From positions 1 through 53,101 of the forward strand of contig NZ_CALUWY010000014.1 of assembly GCF_944324615.1 (NCBI RefSeq): 53,101 bases of DNA. Reading direction: 5' to 3'. Under the pieces are notes generated by a model. The model saw only the letters and a program-made list of their open reading frames with translations, searched no databases and was not told where the DNA came from. Below, piece by piece: positions 16,486 to 24,692 of this stretch. This stretch comes from an uncultured Mailhella sp. (GTDB lineage: Bacteria; Desulfobacterota; Desulfovibrionia; Desulfovibrionales; Desulfovibrionaceae). A program made the position numbers and the translations under genes. Each line of letters opens with the position of its first letter. The stretch's first letter is position 1.

Positions 16486-16983
16486 CTATGCTTCGTGCTT
16501 CAGATCAATGATGGGTCTGGCATACTGGATGTCCGAATCCCAGGGGAAGAGCACCCAGGTATCCTGACTCAGCTCCGTGACGAAGGTGTCCACCAGGCCG
16601 AGTCCTTCGGGCTTGGCGTAGAGTGTGGCGAAATGCGCCCTGGGGAGCGCCGCACGCAGAATCTGTGCCGTGTGCCCGGTATCCACGAGATCGTCGATGA
16701 TGAGGGTGTCGGGTTCGTTGAAGGAAGGATCGGCGTTCTTGAGCACGGTTTCCGCGTCGCCTTCCTCGCGGTAGTTGTAGAGCATGATGCAGGCGGTGTC
16801 GATGTGCCGGATATTGAGTTCCCGGGCGATAATGCCTGCGGGAATGAGTCCGCCACGGGTGACGGCCACGATTCTGGTGAAGACGCCGCGTTCCAGAAGC
16901 CGCCAGGCGAGCGCCTTGGCGTCGCGGTGAAGCTGTTCCCAGGTGACGGGGAAGGTTTTATGATAGCGGTCTGCTTTTGCCAC
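16486..16983 (-). CDS. gpt: Xanthine(-guanine) phosphoribosyltransferase
   Basis: 165 residues starting at a GTG codon (16983) preceded by AGGAG at good spacing. The PRPP-binding loop LIIDDLVDTGHTA (94-106) and the AVTRGGLIPAG segment (40-50) are diagnostic for the type I PRTase Gpt, and the C-terminal YARPIIDLKHEA ends like Gpt. It salvages xanthine and guanine to XMP and GMP at the cytoplasmic face. It is on the same strand as the mla operon, but a hairpin terminator separates them, so it is probably its own unit. Confidence 0.9.
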   Translation of the reverse strand: MAKADRYHKTFPVTWEQLHRDAKALAWRLLERGVFTRIVAVTRGGLIPAGIIARELNIRHIDTACIMLYNYREEGDAETVLKNADPSFNEPDTLIIDDLVDTGHTAQILRAALPRAHFATLYAKPEGLGLVDTFVTELSQDTWVLFPWDSDIQYARPIIDLKHEA

Positions 16984-17050
16984 AATAAGTCTCCTGAAAA
17001 AAGCGTTTCACAACAGGCGGGCCGTGTTCCGCGTGTCCGCGTGCTGCCGG

Positions 17051-17083
17051 AAAAGGCGCAGGGGGCGGCGGCTCCCCGCGCCT
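17051..17083 (-). terminator. Terminator after the mla operon
   Basis: On the minus strand a GC-rich hairpin (GGCGC ... GCGCC arms with CCCC/GGGG inside) followed directly by TTTT, seven bases after the mlaA stop. Confidence 0.7.
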
Positions 17084-17089
17084 TGTGCA

Positions 17090-17953
17090 TTACTGTTCTT
17101 CCACCTCGGGCACCTTGTCCTGCGCAGTGGAGGAAAGGGTCATGTTGAGCATCTGATGCCTCCTCATGCTGAGGTAGGCATTCCTGAGGGCCACATAGGG
17201 TTCCAGCGCGGATTCGGTGATCTGGTCGTAGGCCTTGTACAGGGAATCGGCGTTGTTGAAGGAGAAGAACGTGCTGGCCGCCAGGCTCACTTCCCAGTCG
17301 AGGGCATAGTTCTGCGGCTTCATGAAGCCGTCGCCCGTTTCACCCACGGCGCCGCGCACGGTGGAGGGGCCGAGGAAGGGAATGATGAAGTACGGCCCGT
17401 CGGGCACGCCCCACACACCGAGAGTATAGTCGAAGTTCTCCGTTTCCGGATGATAGGCGTAGAGGGGCCGGCTCTGGCTCGCCACGTCGGCAAAGCCCAG
17501 GCTGACCATGAAGTTCACCAGAGAACGGTCGAACTCCACACCGGCCTGCGCAAACTCGCCCTGCAGCAGGCTGTTGGCCATGCGCACGGGGAAGGCCACG
17601 TTGTGGGCGAAATTGCTGATGCCGGAACGGATCTTTTCCGGCACGATGAAGGCATAGCCCTTGTGCAGGGGCTTGACCACATACTGCAGGAACCAGTCGT
17701 TCACATGGAACCAGAAGCGGTTCCAGCCTTCCAGCGGATCGTTCTGAAGTGCGGCGTCCTCTTCGTTGAAATCGTCGTAATCGTCGAGACCGCCGTAATC
17801 CTCCCCGTCGTCGACGGGAGCGGCGGAAGCGACCTGAGCGGCAGGGGCGGAAAGTTCCCCCTCCGCGGAAGCAGCTGCGTCCTTATGGGCGGAGCAGGCC
17901 GTGCCGCAGGCGAGCGCCAGGGCAAGAAGGGCGGCAAAAAACAGGCGTTGCAT
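17090..17953 (-). CDS. mlaA: MlaA (VacJ) outer-membrane lipid-asymmetry lipoprotein
   Basis: 287 residues. The ATG at 17953 overlaps the mlaC stop as TGATG. The N-terminus is a lipoprotein-type signal with Cys at about 16 and 20, then an acidic linker. The MlaA core is clear: NDPLEGWNRFWFHVNDWFLQYVVKP, SNFAHNVAFPVRMANSLLQ, DYTLGVWGVPDGPYFIIPFLGPST and GDGFMKP. MlaA forms a donut-shaped outer-membrane channel removing phospholipids from the outer leaflet and passing them to MlaC. Here it closes the operon, whereas in E. coli it is unlinked. Confidence 0.93.
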   Translation of the reverse strand: MQRLFFAALLALALACGTACSAHKDAAASAEGELSAPAAQVASAAPVDDGEDYGGLDDYDDFNEEDAALQNDPLEGWNRFWFHVNDWFLQYVVKPLHKGYAFIVPEKIRSGISNFAHNVAFPVRMANSLLQGEFAQAGVEFDRSLVNFMVSLGFADVASQSRPLYAYHPETENFDYTLGVWGVPDGPYFIIPFLGPSTVRGAVGETGDGFMKPQNYALDWEVSLAASTFFSFNNADSLYKAYDQITESALEPYVALRNAYLSMRRHQMLNMTLSSTAQDKVPEVEEQ

Positions 17954-18579
17954 CACTTCTCTTCCTTTTTCTTGTTTTTCTGTTCCTCAGCCTTGACCTT
18001 CACGCGGTCGATGAGCTCCTGAGGATTGTTCTTGTTGAGGATGTCGCGGAACTGGTCGCGGTAGTTCTTGATCATGCTTATGCCTTCAATGAGCACGTCG
18101 TACACCACCCAGCGGTTGTTCTTTTCCAGCATGCGGAAGGCCACGGGGTAAACCTTCTGATCGGCCAGAAACTCCATCTGCACTTCCACGCGCTTGCCGT
18201 TGCCGCCGCTCACCTCGCCGGTGAAGCGCACCTTCTGGCCGTTGTATTCATCCAGCGTGTCGATGTAGGTGTTGCGCAGAAGATCGGTGAAGGCGGTTTT
18301 GAAATCCTCCTTCTGCTGCGGCGTGAACTGCCGCCAGGTGGGACCCACGGTGCGGGTGGAGAATTCTTCAAAATCAAAGAGATTGAGAAGTTCTTCCTCG
18401 ACTTTCGCCCGGATGGCGGGCTTGCCCTCGGGGGTTTTGAAGGCGGGATCGCTGAGCAGGCCGAGAATGCGCTCGGCTCCGGCCTCCGCCGTCTGCCGGG
18501 CGGTCATGGGCGCGGCAAAGGCCGGCAGGGCCGCCAGGGAAAAGACGATGAGGGAAAGCAGGAATACTTTGATTTTCAT
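17953..18579 (-). CDS. mlaC: MlaC periplasmic phospholipid-binding protein
   Basis: 208 residues with a Sec signal (MKIKVFLLSLIVFSLAALPAFA). The Tgt2/MlaC pattern is present: LFDFEEFSTRTVGPTWRQFTPQQKEDF, then YIDTLDEYNGQKVRF and RWVVYDVLIEGISMIKNYRDQF. It ferries phospholipids between MlaA and the inner-membrane MlaFED complex. The C-terminus is unusually Lys/Glu-rich (KKKEEK). It overlaps mlaA and begins four bases after the mlaD stop. Confidence 0.93.
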   Translation of the reverse strand: MKIKVFLLSLIVFSLAALPAFAAPMTARQTAEAGAERILGLLSDPAFKTPEGKPAIRAKVEEELLNLFDFEEFSTRTVGPTWRQFTPQQKEDFKTAFTDLLRNTYIDTLDEYNGQKVRFTGEVSGGNGKRVEVQMEFLADQKVYPVAFRMLEKNNRWVVYDVLIEGISMIKNYRDQFRDILNKNNPQELIDRVKVKAEEQKNKKKEEK

Positions 18580-18582
18580 GGA

Positions 18583-19026
18583 TTATACGCCTCCGAAAAC
18601 AACTTTTCCGATAAGGGCTTCAAGGTCGAGCGCAGGTTCGGTATCGGTGATGAGGCTGCCCGGAGCGAGCAGTTCTTCCGATCCGCCGGGGGTGATGGCG
18701 ATGTACTTGTCGCCGATGAGGCCGCTCGTCTTCACCGAAGCCATGACATCTTCGGAAAGCGGCACGCCTTCATTGATGCGAAGGTCCACATGGGCGGTGT
18801 AATCCTTGGTGTCCAGGCGTATGGCCGACACGCGGCCTATGGACACCCCCGCGATTTCCACACTCGCGCCCGTTCTCAGACCGGCCACGGAGGAGAAGCG
18901 GGCCGTGACGGTGTAGCCGTTGTCCCCGAGTACTTCCATGCGGCCAAGCTTGATGGTGAGGTAGGTCACGCAGACAAGACCGATGACCACGAACACGCCG
19001 ATGACGGTGTTTTTTGCAGCAGACAT
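18583..19026 (-). CDS. mlaD: MlaD, MCE-domain substrate-binding subunit
   Basis: 147 residues from the ATG at 19026 with GAGG upstream; the frame continues 41 codons further into mlaF but without a start site signal. One N-terminal transmembrane helix (NTVIGVFVVIGLVCVTYLTI) anchors it, followed by a single MCE domain (TVTARFSSVAGLRTGASVEI, VSIGRVSAIRLD, TSGLIGDKYIAITPG). MlaD hexamers sit on MlaE in the periplasm and conduct lipid. The downstream gap to mlaC is three bases. Confidence 0.93.
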   Translation of the reverse strand: MSAAKNTVIGVFVVIGLVCVTYLTIKLGRMEVLGDNGYTVTARFSSVAGLRTGASVEIAGVSIGRVSAIRLDTKDYTAHVDLRINEGVPLSEDVMASVKTSGLIGDKYIAITPGGSEELLAPGSLITDTEPALDLEALIGKVVFGGV

Positions 19027-19036
19027 AGCTTCCTCG

Positions 19037-19858
19037 TTAGTCGTCCAGCCATTCGGCAAGGGCCCTGCGCACGGAGGTATCCAGAGGCGGGGCCGCCATG
19101 CGGCGGGATTCTTCAAATTTACGGTCAAGGAAGCGGCGCAGGTACGCATCCTGCGACGCCTTCAGTTCTTCCTTTGTGCCTGCAAAGGCCGTTCTGCCGT
19201 CCTTGAGCACCAGCACATGTTCGGCAATGTGGTCCACACTGCCGAGGTCGTGGGTGACCACCACGGTGGTCATGGCGGGGTAGCAGGCCTTCATGTCCAG
19301 AAGGAGCTGATCCATCTGGGCGGCGGTGATGGGATCAAGCCCGGAGGTGGGCTCGTCGCAGAAGAGCACCGGCGGTTCCGTGACGATGGCGCGGGCAAGG
19401 CCTGCGCGCTTGCGCATGCCGCCGGAAAGCTCTCCGGGGTAATAATCGGCAAAGTCCTTCAGCCCCACAAGTTCGAGGGTGCGCAGGGCCGCTTCCCGCA
19501 GCAGCTTGCGGGGCAGGGTGGTGTGCTCCACCAGGGGCAGGGCCACGTTTTCCGCAAGGGTGAGGGAACTGATGAGCGCGCCGTCCTGAAAGAGCACCCC
19601 GAAGCGGCGGCGCAGTTTGCGGAACTGCCGCTCCGACATGTTGCAGATGTCGCGCCCGCCGATGAGGATGCGCCCGCCTGCCGGGCGGTTCAGCCCCAGA
19701 AGCAGGCGCAGCAGCGTGGTTTTGCCGCAGCCGGATTCGCCGAGTATGGTGGTGATGGTTCCGGCGGGCAGTACGGCGGAAAAATCCTGAAGGACGAGAC
19801 GGCCCTCATAGCCGCCGTCCAGATGTTCTATGCTGATATCCCAGGCCTGCTGGTTCAT
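19037..19858 (-). CDS. mlaF: MlaF, ABC transporter ATPase
   Basis: 273 residues. Walker A GESGCGKTT (40-48), signature LSGGMRKRAGLARAI, Walker B VLFCDEPTSGLDP and switch His in VVVTHDLGSVDHIAEH. It hydrolyses ATP to power retrograde or anterograde phospholipid transport with MlaE and MlaD at the inner membrane. It starts eight bases after mlaE, within a compact operon. Confidence 0.94.
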   Translation of the reverse strand: MNQQAWDISIEHLDGGYEGRLVLQDFSAVLPAGTITTILGESGCGKTTLLRLLLGLNRPAGGRILIGGRDICNMSERQFRKLRRRFGVLFQDGALISSLTLAENVALPLVEHTTLPRKLLREAALRTLELVGLKDFADYYPGELSGGMRKRAGLARAIVTEPPVLFCDEPTSGLDPITAAQMDQLLLDMKACYPAMTTVVVTHDLGSVDHIAEHVLVLKDGRTAFAGTKEELKASQDAYLRRFLDRKFEESRRMAAPPLDTSVRRALAEWLDD

Positions 19859-19866
19859 GCGTGCCT

Positions 19867-20640
19867 CTAAAGAAGGAAGGAGGTGAGGACATAGTCGGCC
19901 ATGAGGATGAGCACGCAGCTCATGACCACGGCGGAGGTGGTGGCGTTGCCCACGGCCTCGGCTCCCTTGCCGTCGCTTCTTCTGTGGGCGTTGTAGCCCT
20001 GGAAGCAGCAGACGGTGATGACGATGACGGCAAACACCGCCGCCTTGAGAAAGCAGCCGTTCACGTCATGGAGCGTGACGCTGGATTCTATGCCCGAGAA
20101 ATAGCGGCCTTCGTTGAGCCCGAGCAGCACGCAGGCGGAAAGATAGCCGCCGAAGATGCCCACCACCGTGAAAATGGAGGTGAGCAGCGGGAAGGTGATG
20201 ACGGAGGCCAGAAGGCGCGGCGTGACCATGTAGCCTGTGGGATTGATGTCCATGACCTCAAGGGCGTCCACCTGATCGGAGATGCGCATGACGCCTATTT
20301 CCGCCGTCATGGCGGAACCGGCGCGCGCCGTGATCATGACGGCCGTGAGCACGGGGGCCATTTCGCGGATGAGGGTGAGCGCAAGCAGGGAGCCGAGCAT
20401 GCCCTGCGCGCCGAACATGGACATGGCATAGAAGGCCTGAAGTCCCAGCACCAGCCCGGTGAAAAGGCCGATGAGCAGAATGACGAACATGGACTTCGCG
20501 CCGATGACGTATACCTGCTGAAGTACCTTGCCGAACAGGCGGCGGGAATGCCATGTCTGTCTGACGGCGTCAAACAGAAACAGCGCCATTTCGCCGAGGC
20601 GGTTCACAAGATTCAGCACGGGTGCGCAGATTTCATTCAT
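19867..20640 (-). CDS. mlaE: MlaE, ABC transporter permease
   Basis: 257 residues, multi-pass. Characteristic MlaE/TTG2B features: FVILLIGLFTGLVLGLQAFYAM, LIREMAPVLTAVMITARAGSAMTAEIG, QVDALEVMDINPTGYMVTPRLLAS. It is the first gene of mlaEFDCA. No STAS-domain MlaB is seen in the operon or fused to MlaE. TTAAGG lies nine bases before the ATG. Confidence 0.94.
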   Translation of the reverse strand: MNEICAPVLNLVNRLGEMALFLFDAVRQTWHSRRLFGKVLQQVYVIGAKSMFVILLIGLFTGLVLGLQAFYAMSMFGAQGMLGSLLALTLIREMAPVLTAVMITARAGSAMTAEIGVMRISDQVDALEVMDINPTGYMVTPRLLASVITFPLLTSIFTVVGIFGGYLSACVLLGLNEGRYFSGIESSVTLHDVNGCFLKAAVFAVIVITVCCFQGYNAHRRSDGKGAEAVGNATTSAVVMSCVLILMADYVLTSFLL

Positions 20641-20806
20641 ACTGATACCTTAACCTCAGGGGTAATTTTTGGACGTTAGCCGATTTCGCATGACATTGCA
20701 ATGCACTGTTTCGCCCTGCGGCCCGCGGCCCTTGCATGATCGGCGCGCCCGGAGTATGAGGAAAAGACGGAATATTCCGACCGAACGTTTTTTCAGGAGA
20801 ATGCCT

Positions 20807-21067
20807 ATGTGTCTTGCCGTTCCCGTATGCGTGGTGGACGTGCCGGAAGAGGGGAAGGCCCGCGTGCGTGTGGGCAGAGGGGAAACCTATATGGATATCT
20901 CCACCCTGCTTCTGCCCGAAGCTCCCCGCCCGGGGGACTATGTCATCGTGCATGCGGGCTTTGCCCTGCGGAGCCTCGACGCCGCCGAAGCCGAGGAATC
21001 CCTCAGAATATTCCGCCAGATCGCCGAACTTGGCGTGAACGAAGGCCTTTCGCCGGAAGCCTTGTAG
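20807..21067 (+). CDS. hypC: HypC-type hydrogenase maturation chaperone
   Basis: 86 residues beginning MCLAVPV; the N-terminal Met-Cys, with Cys2 used to bind the Fe(CN)2CO precursor and the large subunit, is diagnostic for HypC/HupF. The start at 20807 is preceded by CAGGAGA. The sequence continues VDVPEEGKARVRVGRGETYMDIS and GDYVIVHAGFALRSLD, the small OB-fold core. It serves [NiFe]-hydrogenase maturation together with HypD, but no other hyp or hydrogenase gene is in the window, so it is an orphan here. It is divergent from mlaE and ends at a strong terminator. Confidence 0.9.
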   Translation: MCLAVPVCVVDVPEEGKARVRVGRGETYMDISTLLLPEAPRPGDYVIVHAGFALRSLDAAEAEESLRIFRQIAELGVNEGLSPEAL

Positions 21068-21142
21068 CTTTTTCCGGGGAAAAAGCGCCTGCGCAGGGCT
21101 GACCCTTTGCGGCGCAGAAGCCGCCATGTTTTTCCTCTTCCG

Positions 21143-21178
21143 CCCGGTCATGGGAAATTCCCGTGGCCGGGCTTTTCA
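21143..21178 (+). terminator. Terminator after hypC
   Basis: Thirteen-base-pair stem (arms at 21143-21155 and 21159-21171, three-base loop, only G-U mismatches) followed by CTTTT and then another T-run, 76 bases after the hypC stop. Confidence 0.85.
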
Positions 21179-21269
21179 TGCGTTTTTTTGGGGCGCAGGT
21201 TCCTTTCCTGCACCGTCTGAATGGTTTTTCCGCGCTTTTGGGGCATGTGCGGAAAAGGACGGCCTTTTT

Positions 21270-24200
21270 TTACTGGAAGAGGCGGAAGGGCGCGGTGAGC
21301 ACGCCGCCCACCACGTCGAGGAAGGTGGAGCCGATGTTGCTCACCGTTCCCGTAACCGCGCCTATGAGCTTGTAGGTGACTTTCGGCTTGAAGAGGTTGC
21401 CGGTGATGGTGAGGGGCATTTCCGGGATGCCCGCAAGGGTGACGGTGGCCCTTGCGTCGATGCTTTCCCGGGCAAGGTTCACCGTGCCCGAGGCCGTCAC
21501 CGTGGTCAGGGAACTTCTGATGAGAAAATCCCGGCAGGTGGCCACGCCGTTGACGACGCCCGCCGACATGGACATGGTCCTGAATTCGGTTTCCGAGCTC
21601 TTGCCGCGGGCTTCCTGCGGGGGCGAGATGATGGCCCCGTCCTTCACCAGGAAGGAGAACTTGCCGTTCAGGGCGTTTTTCCAGTCCTGCCAGTTCTTCT
21701 GGCGGGAGTGCAGGTCGGCTTCCGCGCTTCCCGTGCCGCTGATGAGGGTTTTCTGCCCTCTGTCGCGGCTGAGGGTGAGCATGTTCACCTCGCGGCAGTG
21801 CACGTTCAGCCCGATGTCGGCATGGTTTCCGTCCGGGGTGAGCGCAGCCTGAAACGAACCGGAAACGCTTCCCCCTCCGGGGAAGGAGGCCTTGAGGGGT
21901 ACGGAGAGCACGCCGTTTTTCTGGGAAACGGGCAGGTCGATGCGGGAAAGGGTGGTGGCAAAGGCCCGGAATCTGTCCAGAGAAAGCCTGAGGTCCACAT
22001 CCCTTTTCTTCAGCAGGTCGAGGGGCAGGGGGGTGCGCGTTTCGTCGGATTTTTTTCCCTCTCCCTCCTTTGCCCGGTACTCGTCCAGATCAAACGACGG
22101 AACGCGGAGTTCTCCGCTGAGAAGGGGCCTGTCGGAGAAGGTCTGCTGAAGGCGGCCGCTGAATGCTGCGCCGTCCACCGAACCGGAAAGATTCTGCAGC
22201 GTCACCTGATCGGCATTGAAGGTCACGTCAGCGGAAGCTTCCGCCCGCTGCAGCGTCTTTTTGCCGGAAAGGGGAGGAAGGGAAAGGCCGAAGGCGGCGG
22301 CGCAGTCTCTGATGGATGCGGTGGAGAAGCTGAGCCTGCCTTTCGCCGTGGGGGCTGTCGCGATATCGGCAAGGGCAAGGTTGCCCTTCAGGGTGAAGGC
22401 CGGATGCCGGAGTGTGGCCCCTTCCACGGAAACGGTGTTCTTGTCGATGTTGAAACCGCCCTTGCCGGAAAGGGTGAAGCTCATGTCCTGTCCGAGCAGG
22501 GAGGAAAAGGCGCGGTTCAGCGTGGCCTGAAGGGTGACGGGCTGTCCGCTCATGGACACCGGCAGGCCGAAGGACGTGCTGAAGGCCAGAGAGGCCTGAG
22601 AGGAATCCGCCGTGACGGACCATGTTTTTGTGGTAAGTCTGACGTTCCATTTGCCGCGAAAATCCATGGTCCGGGGCATGGAAGTAGCTTTTTTGTCCGG
22701 CACAGCCTTTGCCTGGGCGTTGATGTCCAAGCTCTGCCAGGGCAGGGAACTGCCGTTTCTGAGGGTGAAGCGTCCCTGCTCCAGCGTGCCTTTGACGCTG
22801 CCGCCGAGGCTGCTCAGCATGGTGAGGCCGGAACCGGGATGGAAGGTGAGGTCCACCGCGCCTTTTCTGAGCACGCCGCCCACGGCGGAAAAGCCCGCAA
22901 GATCCCTGGTGAGCTTTTCCATGGCCACGCCGGAGAGATCGGCCGTGACGCGGATGTCGTCCTGCAGATAGACGTTGGAGGAACCCTTGCCGCCGTAGAC
23001 GTTTCCGACCTTGATGACCAGCATGGTGCCGTGCCCGGGAGCGGGAACCACATGCACGTCGGCGTCGCCCGTGCGGAGGTTGAGAATGGAGGCGTCATCC
23101 GCGCTTATGTGGATGTCGTAGCCGACATGGATGCCGGAGGAGGGCGTTTCTTCAGGTTCCGCCTCATGGTGGGGCAGTACCGGCGGGGGCAGGTGCGACA
23201 TGTCCGGGACATGGCCCGAAAGTTCCGGGAAGATGCGGTTCAGATCGGCCTGTTTTGCATGGGCGCTGATGAGAATGTCGGGCTTGAGAAATTCCCGGCA
23301 GCTTCCTTCGCCTTCCAGGGGGATGCCCTGCACCACGGCCCTGAGGCGGGGCACGATGATGCCCCCGGGGCTGAGTTCCATGCCTTCAAAGGAGCCGGTG
23401 ATACTGTCCAGCGCGTACTGAAGACCGGGATCCATGAGCCGCCCGAAGCCGAACCAGCGGGTAAGGCTGAAATGGTGGATGTCGGCGCGGCCCTTGAACA
23501 GGGGGGCGCCTTCGGTGAGGCCGGTGATGTTGCCGTACAGCGTGACATGGTCGTCGCCCATGCGGGCGTCGGCTTCCTCTATGGTCACGGGGGTGGAAAG
23601 GTCGGGCATGCGGAAGCGCACGGCAAGGGATATGGGCACGGGGTGGCCGTTCATGGTGAGCGTGGCCGTTGCATCGGCGTTGCCCTGTGCGCTGTAGCTT
23701 CCCGTTTCGGGGGCGGCGGTGAATTCGGCGCCGACATGGAGGCGGAGCGGTTCCGTCATGGGAAAATAGCGGTAGGGCGCGGAAATTTCCCGGCCCAGAA
23801 CCGCGTCCAGCGCGCCGAGCTGCATTTCGGAGGAAAAGTCCACGCTGCCGCTCCATACGTCGTGCAGGCCCCGGTGCAGGGAGGCGAGGGAGAGGCGGGA
23901 ATGCTTTGCGGAAAATTCAAGCCCGGAGGACAGAGAGCCGTGGAGATTGTCCACTCCGAGATTGAGATGCCCCGGCAGAAAGCCCGGAAGGCGGGAATCG
24001 ACCTGTATGCCGGAGAGCACGAGACTGCTTTTGCCGTCCGCCCCGATGACGCGGCAGGTGCCGTTTTCCATGCGTATGCGCACGCCGATGACGCTCCGGG
24101 GAAGCCTCGGCAGGGTGAAGGAGGCAAAGGGTTCCCCGGCATTGCCGGAAGATTGCCCGGAATCTGCGTTTTTTTCCTCCGTCTGTTCCAGAAGTCTTGC

Positions 24201-24548
24201 CGAAATGTCGACGGTGGGGTTTTCCAGCGTGAGGGAGCGGATCACGGGCTTCAGGCGGAGCAGGGAAAAATAGCTTATCTGGATATGGGCGCGCCGGATA
24301 TGCGCCTCCATGCTGTCCACACTGCCGCGCTGCAGGCTGAGATCGTTCACATGGAGCGTGGGCAGGGGGAACAGGGAAAGGGATATCTCCCCTATGTTGC
24401 ACTGGACGTTGAGCTTCGATTCCAGTATCTGGGAAACAGTGGAGGCCAGACGCGATGGCTGAAGCCATGCGAGATAGCCGTAGACCATGGAGGAGAGAAA
24501 AATCCCCCACAGAATCAGAAGTACTGTTCCAAGACGCGGTTTCCGCAT
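21270..24548 (-). CDS. AsmA-family inner-membrane-anchored protein
   Basis: 1092 residues from the ATG at 24548 (MRKPRLGTVLLILWGIFLS), preceded by AGAGGG; the open frame runs on another 237 codons, but that part is a shadow of the opposite-strand membrane gene. One N-terminal membrane helix is followed by a long beta-rich repeat region typical of AsmA/TamB-like bridges: LAWLQPSRLASTVSQILESKL at the start, many repeated GxLxxGxxxL segments, and the C-terminal AsmA motif region TVNLARESIDARATVTLAGI ... PLTITGNLFKPKVTYKL. Such proteins are proposed to carry phospholipid between inner and outer membrane. Its closeness to the mla operon suggests shared envelope business, though it is transcribed separately. 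Confidence 0.85.
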   Translation of the reverse strand: MRKPRLGTVLLILWGIFLSSMVYGYLAWLQPSRLASTVSQILESKLNVQCNIGEISLSLFPLPTLHVNDLSLQRGSVDSMEAHIRRAHIQISYFSLLRLKPVIRSLTLENPTVDISARLLEQTEEKNADSGQSSGNAGEPFASFTLPRLPRSVIGVRIRMENGTCRVIGADGKSSLVLSGIQVDSRLPGFLPGHLNLGVDNLHGSLSSGLEFSAKHSRLSLASLHRGLHDVWSGSVDFSSEMQLGALDAVLGREISAPYRYFPMTEPLRLHVGAEFTAAPETGSYSAQGNADATATLTMNGHPVPISLAVRFRMPDLSTPVTIEEADARMGDDHVTLYGNITGLTEGAPLFKGRADIHHFSLTRWFGFGRLMDPGLQYALDSITGSFEGMELSPGGIIVPRLRAVVQGIPLEGEGSCREFLKPDILISAHAKQADLNRIFPELSGHVPDMSHLPPPVLPHHEAEPEETPSSGIHVGYDIHISADDASILNLRTGDADVHVVPAPGHGTMLVIKVGNVYGGKGSSNVYLQDDIRVTADLSGVAMEKLTRDLAGFSAVGGVLRKGAVDLTFHPGSGLTMLSSLGGSVKGTLEQGRFTLRNGSSLPWQSLDINAQAKAVPDKKATSMPRTMDFRGKWNVRLTTKTWSVTADSSQASLAFSTSFGLPVSMSGQPVTLQATLNRAFSSLLGQDMSFTLSGKGGFNIDKNTVSVEGATLRHPAFTLKGNLALADIATAPTAKGRLSFSTASIRDCAAAFGLSLPPLSGKKTLQRAEASADVTFNADQVTLQNLSGSVDGAAFSGRLQQTFSDRPLLSGELRVPSFDLDEYRAKEGEGKKSDETRTPLPLDLLKKRDVDLRLSLDRFRAFATTLSRIDLPVSQKNGVLSVPLKASFPGGGSVSGSFQAALTPDGNHADIGLNVHCREVNMLTLSRDRGQKTLISGTGSAEADLHSRQKNWQDWKNALNGKFSFLVKDGAIISPPQEARGKSSETEFRTMSMSAGVVNGVATCRDFLIRSSLTTVTASGTVNLARESIDARATVTLAGIPEMPLTITGNLFKPKVTYKLIGAVTGTVSNIGSTFLDVVGGVLTAPFRLFQ

Positions 24549-24692
24549 ATTCCCTCTTGACGTGCCGCGGTACTTTTCGTACCGATTTTTCAGGCCGGAC
24601 CGTGTGTGCATAGTAGAAAAGTTGACGTCGGTGCACAAGGAAAAATCGCCCGTGGCGGCGGCCTTCAACGCCGGAAGGCGACAGGAGTATCC

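Noticed and set aside
21126..24560. An 1144-codon plus-strand open frame opposite the AsmA-like gene
   Set aside because: Antisense shadow; the minus-strand frame has a membrane anchor, a start signal and AsmA-like repeats.
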